This document shows positions 1 to 7,881 of a DNA stretch of 64,000 nucleotides, one piece after another. The stretch covers positions 1 through 64,000 of the forward strand of contig RPQS01000020.1 of assembly GCA_003818605.1 (NCBI GenBank). The letters run 5' to 3'. Every line of letters starts with the position of its first letter. Position 1 is the first letter of the stretch. The stretch comes from Candidatus Zhuqueibacterota bacterium. GTDB lineage: Bacteria; Electryoneota; RPQS01. Below the pieces are notes generated by a model that had not been told where the DNA came from, searched no databases, and worked only from the letters and a program-made list of their open reading frames with translations. A program made the translations under genes and the position numbers.

Positions 1-2971
1 AGTTGGCGGATGTTGCCCGGCCAATTTCTGCCAGTGTTCCCGTCACGTCGGTGGCCCGATAAATGATGTATTCTACGGCACCTAAGGCGGTTGTCCAGCG
101 TAACTGCACGGAGTCCGTGAGCGGATAAATGGTCAATGAATCCGGCTTCAGCGGGACTCGCACCCATTCAGCGGCTTCGATATTGCCGTTGCCGATTACT
201 GCGGAAGGAGCCTGACCTTGGAGCGTTCCGCCGTCAGCCGTGGCATATCGTGCCGCGCAGAGATAAATGGCAGGAGGAATCGAACCCAGCTCTCCGGCAA
301 GATTGATCGTTCCTTCGAGCACGGTTCCTGCCGCCGAAGCCGTAGCGCCGCTTGCATCGAACCATCCGCGCCAGCCGTTGTTTTCTTCTTGCGCAAGAAA
401 AGCCGCCCAATTCGCCACTTGTCCGGCCTTGGCCCACGGGGCCGCGCTCAAAGTTCCGGGCGGATTCGAGACAAAAAGGAATCGGTCTTGTCCGGTTCCC
501 TGCGCAGATTCGGTAGCCAGATAAAGATCGCTGCCGTTCCATCCGGCCCAGAGCGTAATGCTTGCTCCCGCTGCCACCGTTTGCGCGGAAGCATCGCGAG
601 AGCCGTCCATCAAAAATCCCGATGATCCCCCTCCGGTTACGGTGACGTGCCAATCCGAGCCGCCGTTGTTGTCCCAGTTGTTCGAATTGTCGCGGAACAC
701 AAAATCCACGGTTGTCGCGGCAGACGGAATGGAATAGGCGTAGAACCATTCTTCTTCCCCGCTGTCGTAGGTCATTTGCGGATCGGGACTGATGATTCCC
801 TGCCAGCCGGAGTGTCCGATGTGAATATAGACGGGATTGGTTCCGGCGGGAAGCGGTCCTTGAGTCGCATCGTAATAGATGGTGACCGTCTCACTGGCTA
901 CGGGATTTTGCGGAGACCAATGCACGCGGTCACCGGTGGATCCTCCCGTGCCCGTTCCGACGTACGTGTGGTAGATATCCGAGCGCGCGACGTTGCCCAG
1001 CGAATCCACGGCTTCAATGTAGTAGTCCACGAGGACGCCGCCGGAGTCCGCGACTTCCGCATCGGTGAGATGGTAGTAATATTGATCGGCGATGTAAGTC
1101 GGCAGGTCGCCGAAGGAGATTTCCGGATCGTTGTAAATATTTCCGGCGGGAAAAGCGCGGCGTGTCAGGGTTCGCGCGCGCCACGACGTAACTTCGCTTC
1201 CTCCGGCAAAGGTTTCATTTTGAGTGGATGCGAGCGGATTCACACCATCCGTATCCAGACGATAATAGACGGTTGCCGAAGACACACCGGACACATCGTG
1301 AATAAATGTCCAGATGTAAAAAGCGCGCGGCTGCGGAGTCTGCTGATAACTCCACAGTGAGCCGAAGCCGATGCCTCCGGGATTGTGCGGATGCTGCTGT
1401 ACGGTCCAAATGGTGGGAGGAGTTGGATCGCCGCCGCCCGCGAGAACCTGATCGGCATAGTCCACGGCTTCATTGCAGGCCACGGTCGGCTTCATTTCCA
1501 TATCGAGCGAATTGCCGTAGTACATGAAACCGGAGTTCAGCGAACCGAGCAGGAAATGCCAGGCCAGATCCGCAAGCGTAGCGGGATTAACGCTCGGATC
1601 CTGAATGCCCGCCAGTGAAATGCCGCCGGCTACGGCCTCCGCCGTAACTACGCGATTTGTTGCCGCTGTGATGACGGCCCAGTTGCGGATATCGAGCGCC
1701 CAACCATTCGGAATGTCGAATTGTCCGCTCGAATTGTAGGGCGGCCAGTTCCAGTTGATGAAATCCGGACTGCCGAAATCACCGTCCGCATTCACCCAAG
1801 CTCCATCTTCCACGTGCGCGATATTGCCTGATGAAACTGGATGATCCGCTAAAAATTCCGGCACGGTAGTCGGTTCATAGCCTGCGGCGACCGCTTGCGA
1901 AGTGAATCCGGCCACGCTCTCCATATAATAGGAATAGCCGCCGCCCCAGGCGTTGTCACCATCGTGACCCAACACCGCAATCATCGGATTGTTCGGATCA
2001 TTATACGCGGCAATGTTGTTGATATCGCCGACGCCGTAAGTCATGTAGCCGTCCTGCCAGCTCATCGCCATCGCCACGGGCACAACGACCACTTGCGACG
2101 CGACTCCCGTCTGCGGATTGACATGCTGCGCGTAATGCGGCTGGAAGGAATACGGCACGGCATCAGTCGGTGTGCAGCCGCGGCTGATGGTGAGCGAGAA
2201 CCAATGCGCGGATGAAGGATTGATCTGATCGGCGGGATTGGGCGGATCGCAGTTTTCACCGCCGGTGCCAAGAACTAAAGGAAAGTTGGAGCATGCGCGC
2301 GAAATGTGATTGGACGGAACCAGACACCACGTGATTCCGCACTCCGCGAGTGCGGGAATGATGCGCTCGCTGAAAGCCAGCTCCGGCGGGAAGAAACCCA
2401 CGGATGGCGCGGGTGTTGAACCCCACACCCACGGATAGAGATACTGATAGATCTGAATTTCTTTTTTCAGCACGGTTTTATCCACAAGCGGCGCGAGAGC
2501 ATGATGATAGGGAATGATGACCATTTCGAGGCGCGGGCGTCCGCCGCTGGTTGTCCAGCCGCGCGCTTGAATATTCGCGGAATTCCACGAAGCAGAATAG
2601 CCGTACGCATTCTGCGCGCCTAAGCTTGCCACGTTGCGAACCAAGCCGCCGGTGTAGGTGACTTGGGCGCCGGCATCGGTTCCGGACATCGTGCCAATGG
2701 CATCGCGCAAACGATATTGATAGGCGGCGACGCGATCGGCAACGGAGAATATTTCCGCGACGTTGTTCTCCGGATGTGCTGCGCCGCCGTTGCGGTGCTG
2801 GATGGATTCCCACGCGGTTTGATAGCCTTGCGTCCATTCGGAAGGGGCTGGCCAGTAGACCGGCTGTTCCAAATGCCAAACGTATGTGGTGTGCACCGGA
2901 GCGGCGGAGCAGAATGGGGCAACAGATGCAAAAATGCATAGGCAAATCGTCCGGAATCGCAGTGTATTCAT
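1..2971 (-). CDS. Exported GH57 family glycoside hydrolase with CBM25-like module (C-terminus beyond window)
   Basis: The reading frame is open from an ATG at 2971 (AAGGA ribosome site upstream) to the window edge, about 990 codons, so the C-terminus is missing. Residues 1-24 form a signal peptide. The catalytic part shows GH57 landmarks: HLEQP (33-37) in place of the usual HQP, the nucleophile segment FFPPELAFSE with Glu197, and HDGDNAW with Asp337 as likely acid/base. A WVNADGDFGSP...NWNWPP stretch is typical of amylopullulanase-like GH57 enzymes. About residues 690-780 form a CBM25-like starch-binding module related to those in the GH13 amylase at 16872-21137. An uncharacterised domain and a fibronectin-III-like segment (ATDVTG) follow. 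It is probably an extracytoplasmic alpha-amylase or pullulanase. It is last of a leftward run GH31-symporter-GH57, 30 bp after the symporter. Whether it ends in a sorting domain cannot be seen. Confidence 0.85.
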   Translation of the reverse strand, partial: MNTLRFRTICLCIFASVAPFCSAAPVHTTYVWHLEQPVYWPAPSEWTQGYQTAWESIQHRNGGAAHPENNVAEIFSVADRVAAYQYRLRDAIGTMSGTDAGAQVTYTGGLVRNVASLGAQNAYGYSASWNSANIQARGWTTSGGRPRLEMVIIPYHHALAPLVDKTVLKKEIQIYQYLYPWVWGSTPAPSVGFFPPELAFSERIIPALAECGITWCLVPSNHISRACSNFPLVLGTGGENCDPPNPADQINPSSAHWFSLTISRGCTPTDAVPYSFQPHYAQHVNPQTGVASQVVVVPVAMAMSWQDGYMTYGVGDINNIAAYNDPNNPMIAVLGHDGDNAWGGGYSYYMESVAGFTSQAVAAGYEPTTVPEFLADHPVSSGNIAHVEDGAWVNADGDFGSPDFINWNWPPYNSSGQFDIPNGWALDIRNWAVITAATNRVVTAEAVAGGISLAGIQDPSVNPATLADLAWHFLLGSLNSGFMYYGNSLDMEMKPTVACNEAVDYADQVLAGGGDPTPPTIWTVQQHPHNPGGIGFGSLWSYQQTPQPRAFYIWTFIHDVSGVSSATVYYRLDTDGVNPLASTQNETFAGGSEVTSWRARTLTRRAFPAGNIYNDPEISFGDLPTYIADQYYYHLTDAEVADSGGVLVDYYIEAVDSLGNVARSDIYHTYVGTGTGGSTGDRVHWSPQNPVASETVTIYYDATQGPLPAGTNPVYIHIGHSGWQGIISPDPQMTYDSGEEEWFYAYSIPSAATTVDFVFRDNSNNWDNNGGSDWHVTVTGGGSSGFLMDGSRDASAQTVAAGASITLWAGWNGSDLYLATESAQGTGQDRFLFVSNPPGTLSAAPWAKAGQVANWAAFLAQEENNGWRGWFDASGATASAAGTVLEGTINLAGELGSIPPAIYLCAARYATADGGTLQGQAPSAVIGNGNIEAAEWVRVPLKPDSLTIYPLTDSVQLRWTTALGAVEYIIYRATDVTGTLAEIGRATSAN

Positions 2972-3001
2972 CGAATCATCCTTTCGGGTAATCGGCGAGG
3001 A

Positions 3002-4603
3002 TCAGAAGAAAATGGCCCACAGTATCAAGAGGATAATCACAAGTAAAACGGAAAAGACAATGTTCATTTTCCGCCACAGGCCAGGAACGGCGGCGCGAGC
3101 GTCACCGGCATGTTTGAAGGTCAGTCCTTTCACTTTCTCAAAAGCGGGTGCTTGGGTGGCCAGACTAACCACGATCAATACGGCAACACAGACCACGAAA
3201 AGGAAAATCGCAAAATGGAGGAAGTTGATTTCAGCCAGCGTTGCGAGTGGAGAGAAGCCGATGGGCGACTGCTTGTGAATCAATTCCGTGATCAACCGCA
3301 GCGCCCCAAGGACGAGACCCGTGAGAAGGGAGGCAATCGCGCCTTTGCTATTCGCTCGGGGCCAGAACACTCCTAAGAGAAATACCGCGGCAATGGGCGG
3401 GCTGATATAAGCCTGAACGCTCTGGAGATAAATGTAAAGCTGCGATGAAATGAACCGAATGAACGGAACCCAAAGGATTCCTAACACAACCAGTGCACCG
3501 GTAGCCAGCCTTCCTATATGTACGAGTTGTTTCTCGGAGGCTCCCGGTTTCAGTTTTTTGTAGATGTCCATCGTGAACAGAGTGGAACTGCTGTTAAAGC
3601 AGGCGGAGAGCGAAGACATCAAAGCGGCCAGCAAACTGGCAATGACAATTCCTTTCAGACCGATGGGGAGCAAACGAGTGACGATGGCCGGATACGCCTG
3701 ATCGCCCGCGATGTCGGGATAAAGCGCGCGCGCAATGATGCCGGGCATGACGAGAATGAACACCGGCAGTATCTTGAGAAAACCGGAGAAGATTGTCCCC
3801 GACTGAGCATGGTTGATGTTCTTCGCGCTTAAAACTCTTTGGACAATATACTGATCGGTGCACCAATACCAGATTCCGAGAATCGGCGCACCGAAGACAA
3901 TTCCCGTCCACGGGAAATCGGGATCGCTGATCGGTTTAAACATACTGAAGAAATCCGCGGGAACGGATTGCTGCAGGCCGCTGATTCCACCCACTTCATT
4001 CAAGCCCAGAATCGTAAGGACAACCGCGCCGCCGATAAGGACAAACATCTGCAGCAGTTCGGTGTAGATCACCGCAGCCAGACCGCCGAAGACCGTGTAA
4101 ATTCCGGTGGCGATCACGAGGACAATGGAGGACGTGTACATATCCCAGCCGAGCAACTGATTCAACAGCAGCGAACCGGCGAACAACGTCACGGATATTT
4201 TCGTCAGCACATAGCCCGTAATAGAGACGACCGTGAGATACCAGCGGCTGGATTCCCCGTAGCGGCGTTCGAGAAACTCCGGCATGGTGAAGACGCCGCT
4301 TTTGATATAGAACGGTACAAACACCCAACCCAAAATTAGAACGATCAGACAAGCCAGCCATTCGAAATGCCCCACCGCCATGCCTGTAGCCGCACCCGAA
4401 CCCGCCAGACCAATAAAATGTTCGGAAGAAATATTGGTGGCGAACATGGACGCGCCGATGGCGAACCAGCCCACATCCCGTCCGGCCAGAAAGTAGTCGG
4501 TACTGTTGCGGCCGCGCCGGGCGAAGTAGATTCCGATGCCGAACACAATCAGAAAATAGAGTCCGATCACGACCAGATCAATGCCGCCCATATTGAGAAA
4601 CAT
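3002..4603 (-). CDS. Sodium:solute symporter, SGLT-like (SSS family)
   Basis: A 533-residue polytopic inner-membrane protein with about 13-14 hydrophobic segments. The N-terminal region (about 30-110) has the SSS signature FLAGRDVGWFAIGASMF followed by ISSEHFIGLAGSG and MPEFLERRYG, closest in pattern to the bacterial Na+/galactose-glucose symporters (vSGLT type). Its likely role is Na+-driven uptake of glucose or another monosaccharide released by the neighbouring glucosidases; the substrate is inferred from context. The ATG at 4603 has a GGAGA ribosome site. It lies 64 bp downstream of the GH31 gene and 30 bp upstream of the GH57 gene, so all three probably share a transcript. It gives the locus an uptake route independent of the ABC importer at 27.4-30.4 kb. 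Confidence 0.88.
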   Translation of the reverse strand: MFLNMGGIDLVVIGLYFLIVFGIGIYFARRGRNSTDYFLAGRDVGWFAIGASMFATNISSEHFIGLAGSGAATGMAVGHFEWLACLIVLILGWVFVPFYIKSGVFTMPEFLERRYGESSRWYLTVVSITGYVLTKISVTLFAGSLLLNQLLGWDMYTSSIVLVIATGIYTVFGGLAAVIYTELLQMFVLIGGAVVLTILGLNEVGGISGLQQSVPADFFSMFKPISDPDFPWTGIVFGAPILGIWYWCTDQYIVQRVLSAKNINHAQSGTIFSGFLKILPVFILVMPGIIARALYPDIAGDQAYPAIVTRLLPIGLKGIVIASLLAALMSSLSACFNSSSTLFTMDIYKKLKPGASEKQLVHIGRLATGALVVLGILWVPFIRFISSQLYIYLQSVQAYISPPIAAVFLLGVFWPRANSKGAIASLLTGLVLGALRLITELIHKQSPIGFSPLATLAEINFLHFAIFLFVVCVAVLIVVSLATQAPAFEKVKGLTFKHAGDARAAVPGLWRKMNIVFSVLLVIILLILWAIFF

Positions 4604-4667
4604 CTTCTCTCCTCGGTCTATTTGCTTTGACCTTGAGATCGGTTCGATTTATTTCGGAAGAGGAATG

Positions 4668-7115
4668 CTATTGTACGATCAGCCGCCACGCCGCCCGCGC
4701 ATCCGGAAAAACTATTGTGAGGATGCGTTTTTCAGAGTCGTATTGATATCCGGATTGCGTTTTTTCAACGGCAGCCTGTTCTAAAGGCTTTCCCTCGAGA
4801 GTCACGAAGCCGGGAGCTTTGTCCACCGCATGAATGCGCAGTTGAAGCGGACGGTCGGGAATAGAATAACGATCATGAGGCCGCGTTTGATTGATGCGAA
4901 CCTCATCTCCCGTGCGTTGACAGGCCCATTGCGTCAGGCGGTATTCCCCGTTTTCGTAATCGAATGTCCGGCCGTCATCTTCGTAGAGAGTAAAACCGGA
5001 TTCATGAATGGCAGGATAGATTTCCAAAGTCAACCGGTTTGACGCCGCATCGGCTGTGTGTTGCTTAACATCCTGCAGGGGAATGATCGCTCCTTCGTGC
5101 AGGAAGATCGGCATTTTTTCCAATGGAGTTTCCACAGTGATGGTTTGTCCGCCTTCGTAAACGGTTTCATCGCTCCAATCCAGCCACCAGCCGCGCGGGA
5201 GATAAACTTTTTTCAGATACTGATTTTCGCGAGTGACCGGAGCGGCGAGCAAATTCTCGCCTACGAAAAATTCCTGCTGATTCGCCCAATCCCACGTATT
5301 GTTGTCGGCGGGATCATTCCAGCACAAAGGTCTCCAGAGCGGTGCGCCGGTCTGCGATGCTTCATAGAAAAGAGAATAGAAGTAGGGAAGAAGACGGTAG
5401 CGCAGGGAAATGTAGTTGCGGCTGATGTCTTCCACGCGTTCGCCGAAAGCCCACGGTTCCTTGTCGGGAGTGCCGTATTCCGTGTGTGCGCGGCAGAGCG
5501 GCGACAGCGAACCCACTTGAATCCAGCGGGCAAAGAGTTCACTTGAAGGCATGCCGATGAAACCGCCGATGTCCGTGCCGACGAACGGTACTCCGGAAAC
5601 GCTCAGTCCTTGCAGCATGCGAATCCCGAGCTCCAAATGATCCCAACTCGCGATATTATCTCCGGTCCAAACGGCGGTGTAGCGCTGTTCTCCGGCAAAG
5701 CCCGCGCGCGTTAGAATGAAAGGCCGCTCGTTAGGTTCGGCTTTGAGCGCGCCTTCGTAGGTGGCGCGGGCCATGAGAAAACCGTAAAGGTTGTGCATCT
5801 TCTTGTGGTCAGTGCCGCGGCCTTCATCATCAAAGCGGGTTTCCAGCGGGAAAGCCTGTCCCCACACGGCAGGTTCATTCATGTCATTCCAGATTCCGGA
5901 GACTCCATTCTTGAGCCATTCTCCGACCAAGCCGCCCCACCACGCGCGGGTTGAACTGCGGCTGTAATCGGAAAAGTAGGACGGCCCGGGCCAGACTTCA
6001 CCGATGTAGGTTTGACCGTCGGGATAAGTGACAAAGTGATTTCCGGCTAAACCTTCGCGGCACACGCGAAAGGCCGTATCCACTTTCACGCCGGGATCAA
6101 TGATGGTCACGACGCGAAAATTCAAATCCGCAAGCTGCTTGAGCATTTTTTGCGGATCGGGAAAACGGTCTTTATTCCATGTAAAGACCCGATAGCCATC
6201 CATGTAATGGATATCGAGGTAGATCACATCGGCGGGGATTTGCTTTTCGCGAAAGGTATTGGCAATGCGCAGGACTTCCTTGTCGGGGAAATAGCTGTAG
6301 CGGCACTGCTGAAATCCCAGAGACCAGAGCGGCGGCAGGGGAGCGCGGCCGGTCAGATCCGTATATTGCTCGAGCACGTCTGCAGGTTTCGGTCCGGCGA
6401 AGAAGAAATAATCGAGATGGCCGCGCTCGGCGGAGAAGGAGTAGTAGCGCGACGTGCTGGCTCCCATATTGAATCGCGTGCGGTAGCTGTTGTTGAAGTA
6501 GAGACCGTAAGCTTGTCTTTCGCGAATGCCGATGAAGAAAGGAATACTCTGATAGATCGGATCCGTACTCCAGCCGTAGGCGGGAGTATCGCTGTTCCAC
6601 ATCACCCATTCCTGACCGCGTTTGTTGATGTTGCCCGTTTTCTCCCCAAGCCCGAGAAATTTTTCATCAGGAACAATTTTTTTCCAGCAGCGGACTTCGT
6701 TTCCGTCCCAGCCCATTCCCAGCGCGGCCTCATCTTCGCAGAGCACTTGCCCCAGAAGATTTTTGATCGTGATGCGGCAGGGCGTCTTATGGATTTCCAC
6801 GACGAGCGCCGCAGAGCGCATTGTGTACAGGCTGTCACTTTCGGATGATTTTGTCTGCAGCGGCGGCCATTCCGTTTTCGCCAGCGGATAATCGAGAAGC
6901 GCTTCGGTCTGTCCCTGCCGATGAAGAGTGACGCGAATCATTTCCGGTTTGAGAAAGGTCACCTCGAGCGCATGACCGTTTTCGCAGACAACGGTCACGC
7001 CCGCAGTTGTGCCCGTGCAGCGCTGCGCATTGCCGAGAAATTCATAGGCCGCGTGCAGTTTGATTGTGCTGCCGACCACGCAGAGCAGAAGGAAAAGCCA
7101 TCGGCGTGAAATCAT
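4668..7115 (-). CDS. Exported GH31 alpha-glucosidase
   Basis: An 815-residue protein starting at ATG 7115, chosen because AGGAGA precedes it and because it begins a clean signal peptide (MISRRWLFLLLCVVGSTIKLHA); the frame stays open 26 codons further upstream but without a ribosome site. The layout is that of GH31: an N-terminal beta-sandwich with the PAYGWSTDPIYQSIPFF substrate-pocket segment, the catalytic barrel with GIWNDMNEP (nucleophile Asp411) and FVGTDIGGF (acid/base Asp515), and C-terminal beta domains. It would release glucose from the non-reducing ends of malto-oligosaccharides in the periplasm or at the cell surface. No type IX sorting domain is present, so the periplasm is more likely. 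First gene of the leftward run, facing the TonB operon across a shared regulatory region. Confidence 0.93.
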   Translation of the reverse strand: MISRRWLFLLLCVVGSTIKLHAAYEFLGNAQRCTGTTAGVTVVCENGHALEVTFLKPEMIRVTLHRQGQTEALLDYPLAKTEWPPLQTKSSESDSLYTMRSAALVVEIHKTPCRITIKNLLGQVLCEDEAALGMGWDGNEVRCWKKIVPDEKFLGLGEKTGNINKRGQEWVMWNSDTPAYGWSTDPIYQSIPFFIGIRERQAYGLYFNNSYRTRFNMGASTSRYYSFSAERGHLDYFFFAGPKPADVLEQYTDLTGRAPLPPLWSLGFQQCRYSYFPDKEVLRIANTFREKQIPADVIYLDIHYMDGYRVFTWNKDRFPDPQKMLKQLADLNFRVVTIIDPGVKVDTAFRVCREGLAGNHFVTYPDGQTYIGEVWPGPSYFSDYSRSSTRAWWGGLVGEWLKNGVSGIWNDMNEPAVWGQAFPLETRFDDEGRGTDHKKMHNLYGFLMARATYEGALKAEPNERPFILTRAGFAGEQRYTAVWTGDNIASWDHLELGIRMLQGLSVSGVPFVGTDIGGFIGMPSSELFARWIQVGSLSPLCRAHTEYGTPDKEPWAFGERVEDISRNYISLRYRLLPYFYSLFYEASQTGAPLWRPLCWNDPADNNTWDWANQQEFFVGENLLAAPVTRENQYLKKVYLPRGWWLDWSDETVYEGGQTITVETPLEKMPIFLHEGAIIPLQDVKQHTADAASNRLTLEIYPAIHESGFTLYEDDGRTFDYENGEYRLTQWACQRTGDEVRINQTRPHDRYSIPDRPLQLRIHAVDKAPGFVTLEGKPLEQAAVEKTQSGYQYDSEKRILTIVFPDARAAWRLIVQ

Positions 7116-7174
7116 ATTATTTCTCCTGCGGAAATCCGGAAAATTTGCGCAAATCCGGAAAAAGCACACTTTCA

Positions 7175-7203
7175 TACTTAGCGATTTCAGCACACAATGT
7201 CAA
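7175..7203 (-). promoter_or_regulatory. Candidate sigma-70 promoter of the leftward GH31 operon
   Basis: Read on the minus strand, a perfect TTGACA (7203-7198) is followed after 17 bp by TAAGTA (7180-7175), a weak -10 match. It sits 60 bp upstream of the GH31 start codon. The -35 is exact, the -10 poor, so an activator may be needed. Confidence 0.4.
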
Positions 7204-7650
7204 ACAAAAATCGCCTTATCGTGCATATAGTTGGATTTTTGTCGGGTTATGACACAATCGGACGAAGTGCTTTATATGATTAGAATGCGGGATAATTTTG
7301 CAGCAGATTATAAATAATCAGGTTATGAAACAAACCAATGCCTCCTTTCTTACGAGTTTGTCTAATATATTGTAATATAGATAAATATAAAGCGTTGCGG
7401 ATATATGGCGATAGATTTTAGATTGCGCGATTGGCAAGACTCTATGAATCTATTGCGCAGACCGCAGTTGAAAAAAAGTTGTTATTCTATATAACCGAAG
7501 TTGCAGCGAATACGGGATTGTGAACAATACTGCCTAAAAACTGAGTTCAAGATTTCACAAATGTAAAACAACACACTGCACAATATATTGTTATTTATTT
7601 GTTTGTAATATATAATGCAAGAATTTTGTGATGTGAATGTCCATTAGCGA
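7204..7650. other. AT-rich divergent intergenic region, no gene seen
   Basis: Markedly more AT-rich than the surrounding genes, with several ATATATT/AATATA-like tracts (around 7363-7390 and 7580-7620). No convincing reading frame with a ribosome site, tRNA or riboswitch was found. It separates the two divergent halves of the alpha-glucan locus and is the natural place for shared regulator binding. Confidence 0.5.
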
Positions 7651-7708
7651 ATTTCGTGTCGAAATCCGTTGGAACGGTTCAGTGCAGAATGTCCGGCACT
7701 GACGCCGG
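7651..7708. promoter_or_regulatory. Cluster of three short dyads upstream of the TonB operon
   Basis: Three inverted repeats lie in 58 bp: ATTTCG-tgt-CGAAAT (7651-7665), CCGTT-gg-AACGG (7666-7677) and CCGGC-actgac-GCCGG (7693-7708). They end 67 bp before the candidate -35 of the rightward operon, a usual place for activator or repressor sites. They could instead fold as small hairpins if transcribed. The binding protein is unknown. Confidence 0.35.
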
Positions 7709-7775
7709 TTGTTTTCATCGGTCAGATGTTGAGAAAAAGTTGCAGTATGAGAAATCCAGAGACGGTCAGTAATAG

Positions 7776-7804
7776 TTGACATTCCTGTGAAGTCTTCTTA
7801 ATTT
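7776..7804 (+). promoter_or_regulatory. Candidate sigma-70 promoter of the TonB receptor operon
   Basis: A perfect TTGACA (7776-7781) followed after 17 bp by TAATTT (7799-7804), a weak -10. A transcript would start near 7811, giving a leader of about 70 nt before the ATG at 7882. It mirrors the leftward promoter: both have a perfect -35 and a poor -10. Confidence 0.4.
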
Positions 7805-7881
7805 AAACCAGTTCGCATTTCCGGCCGACAATGTAGCCGGATTATCTAACCCATTGCTCTCTTTCCTGGAGTCTTCAAGCC

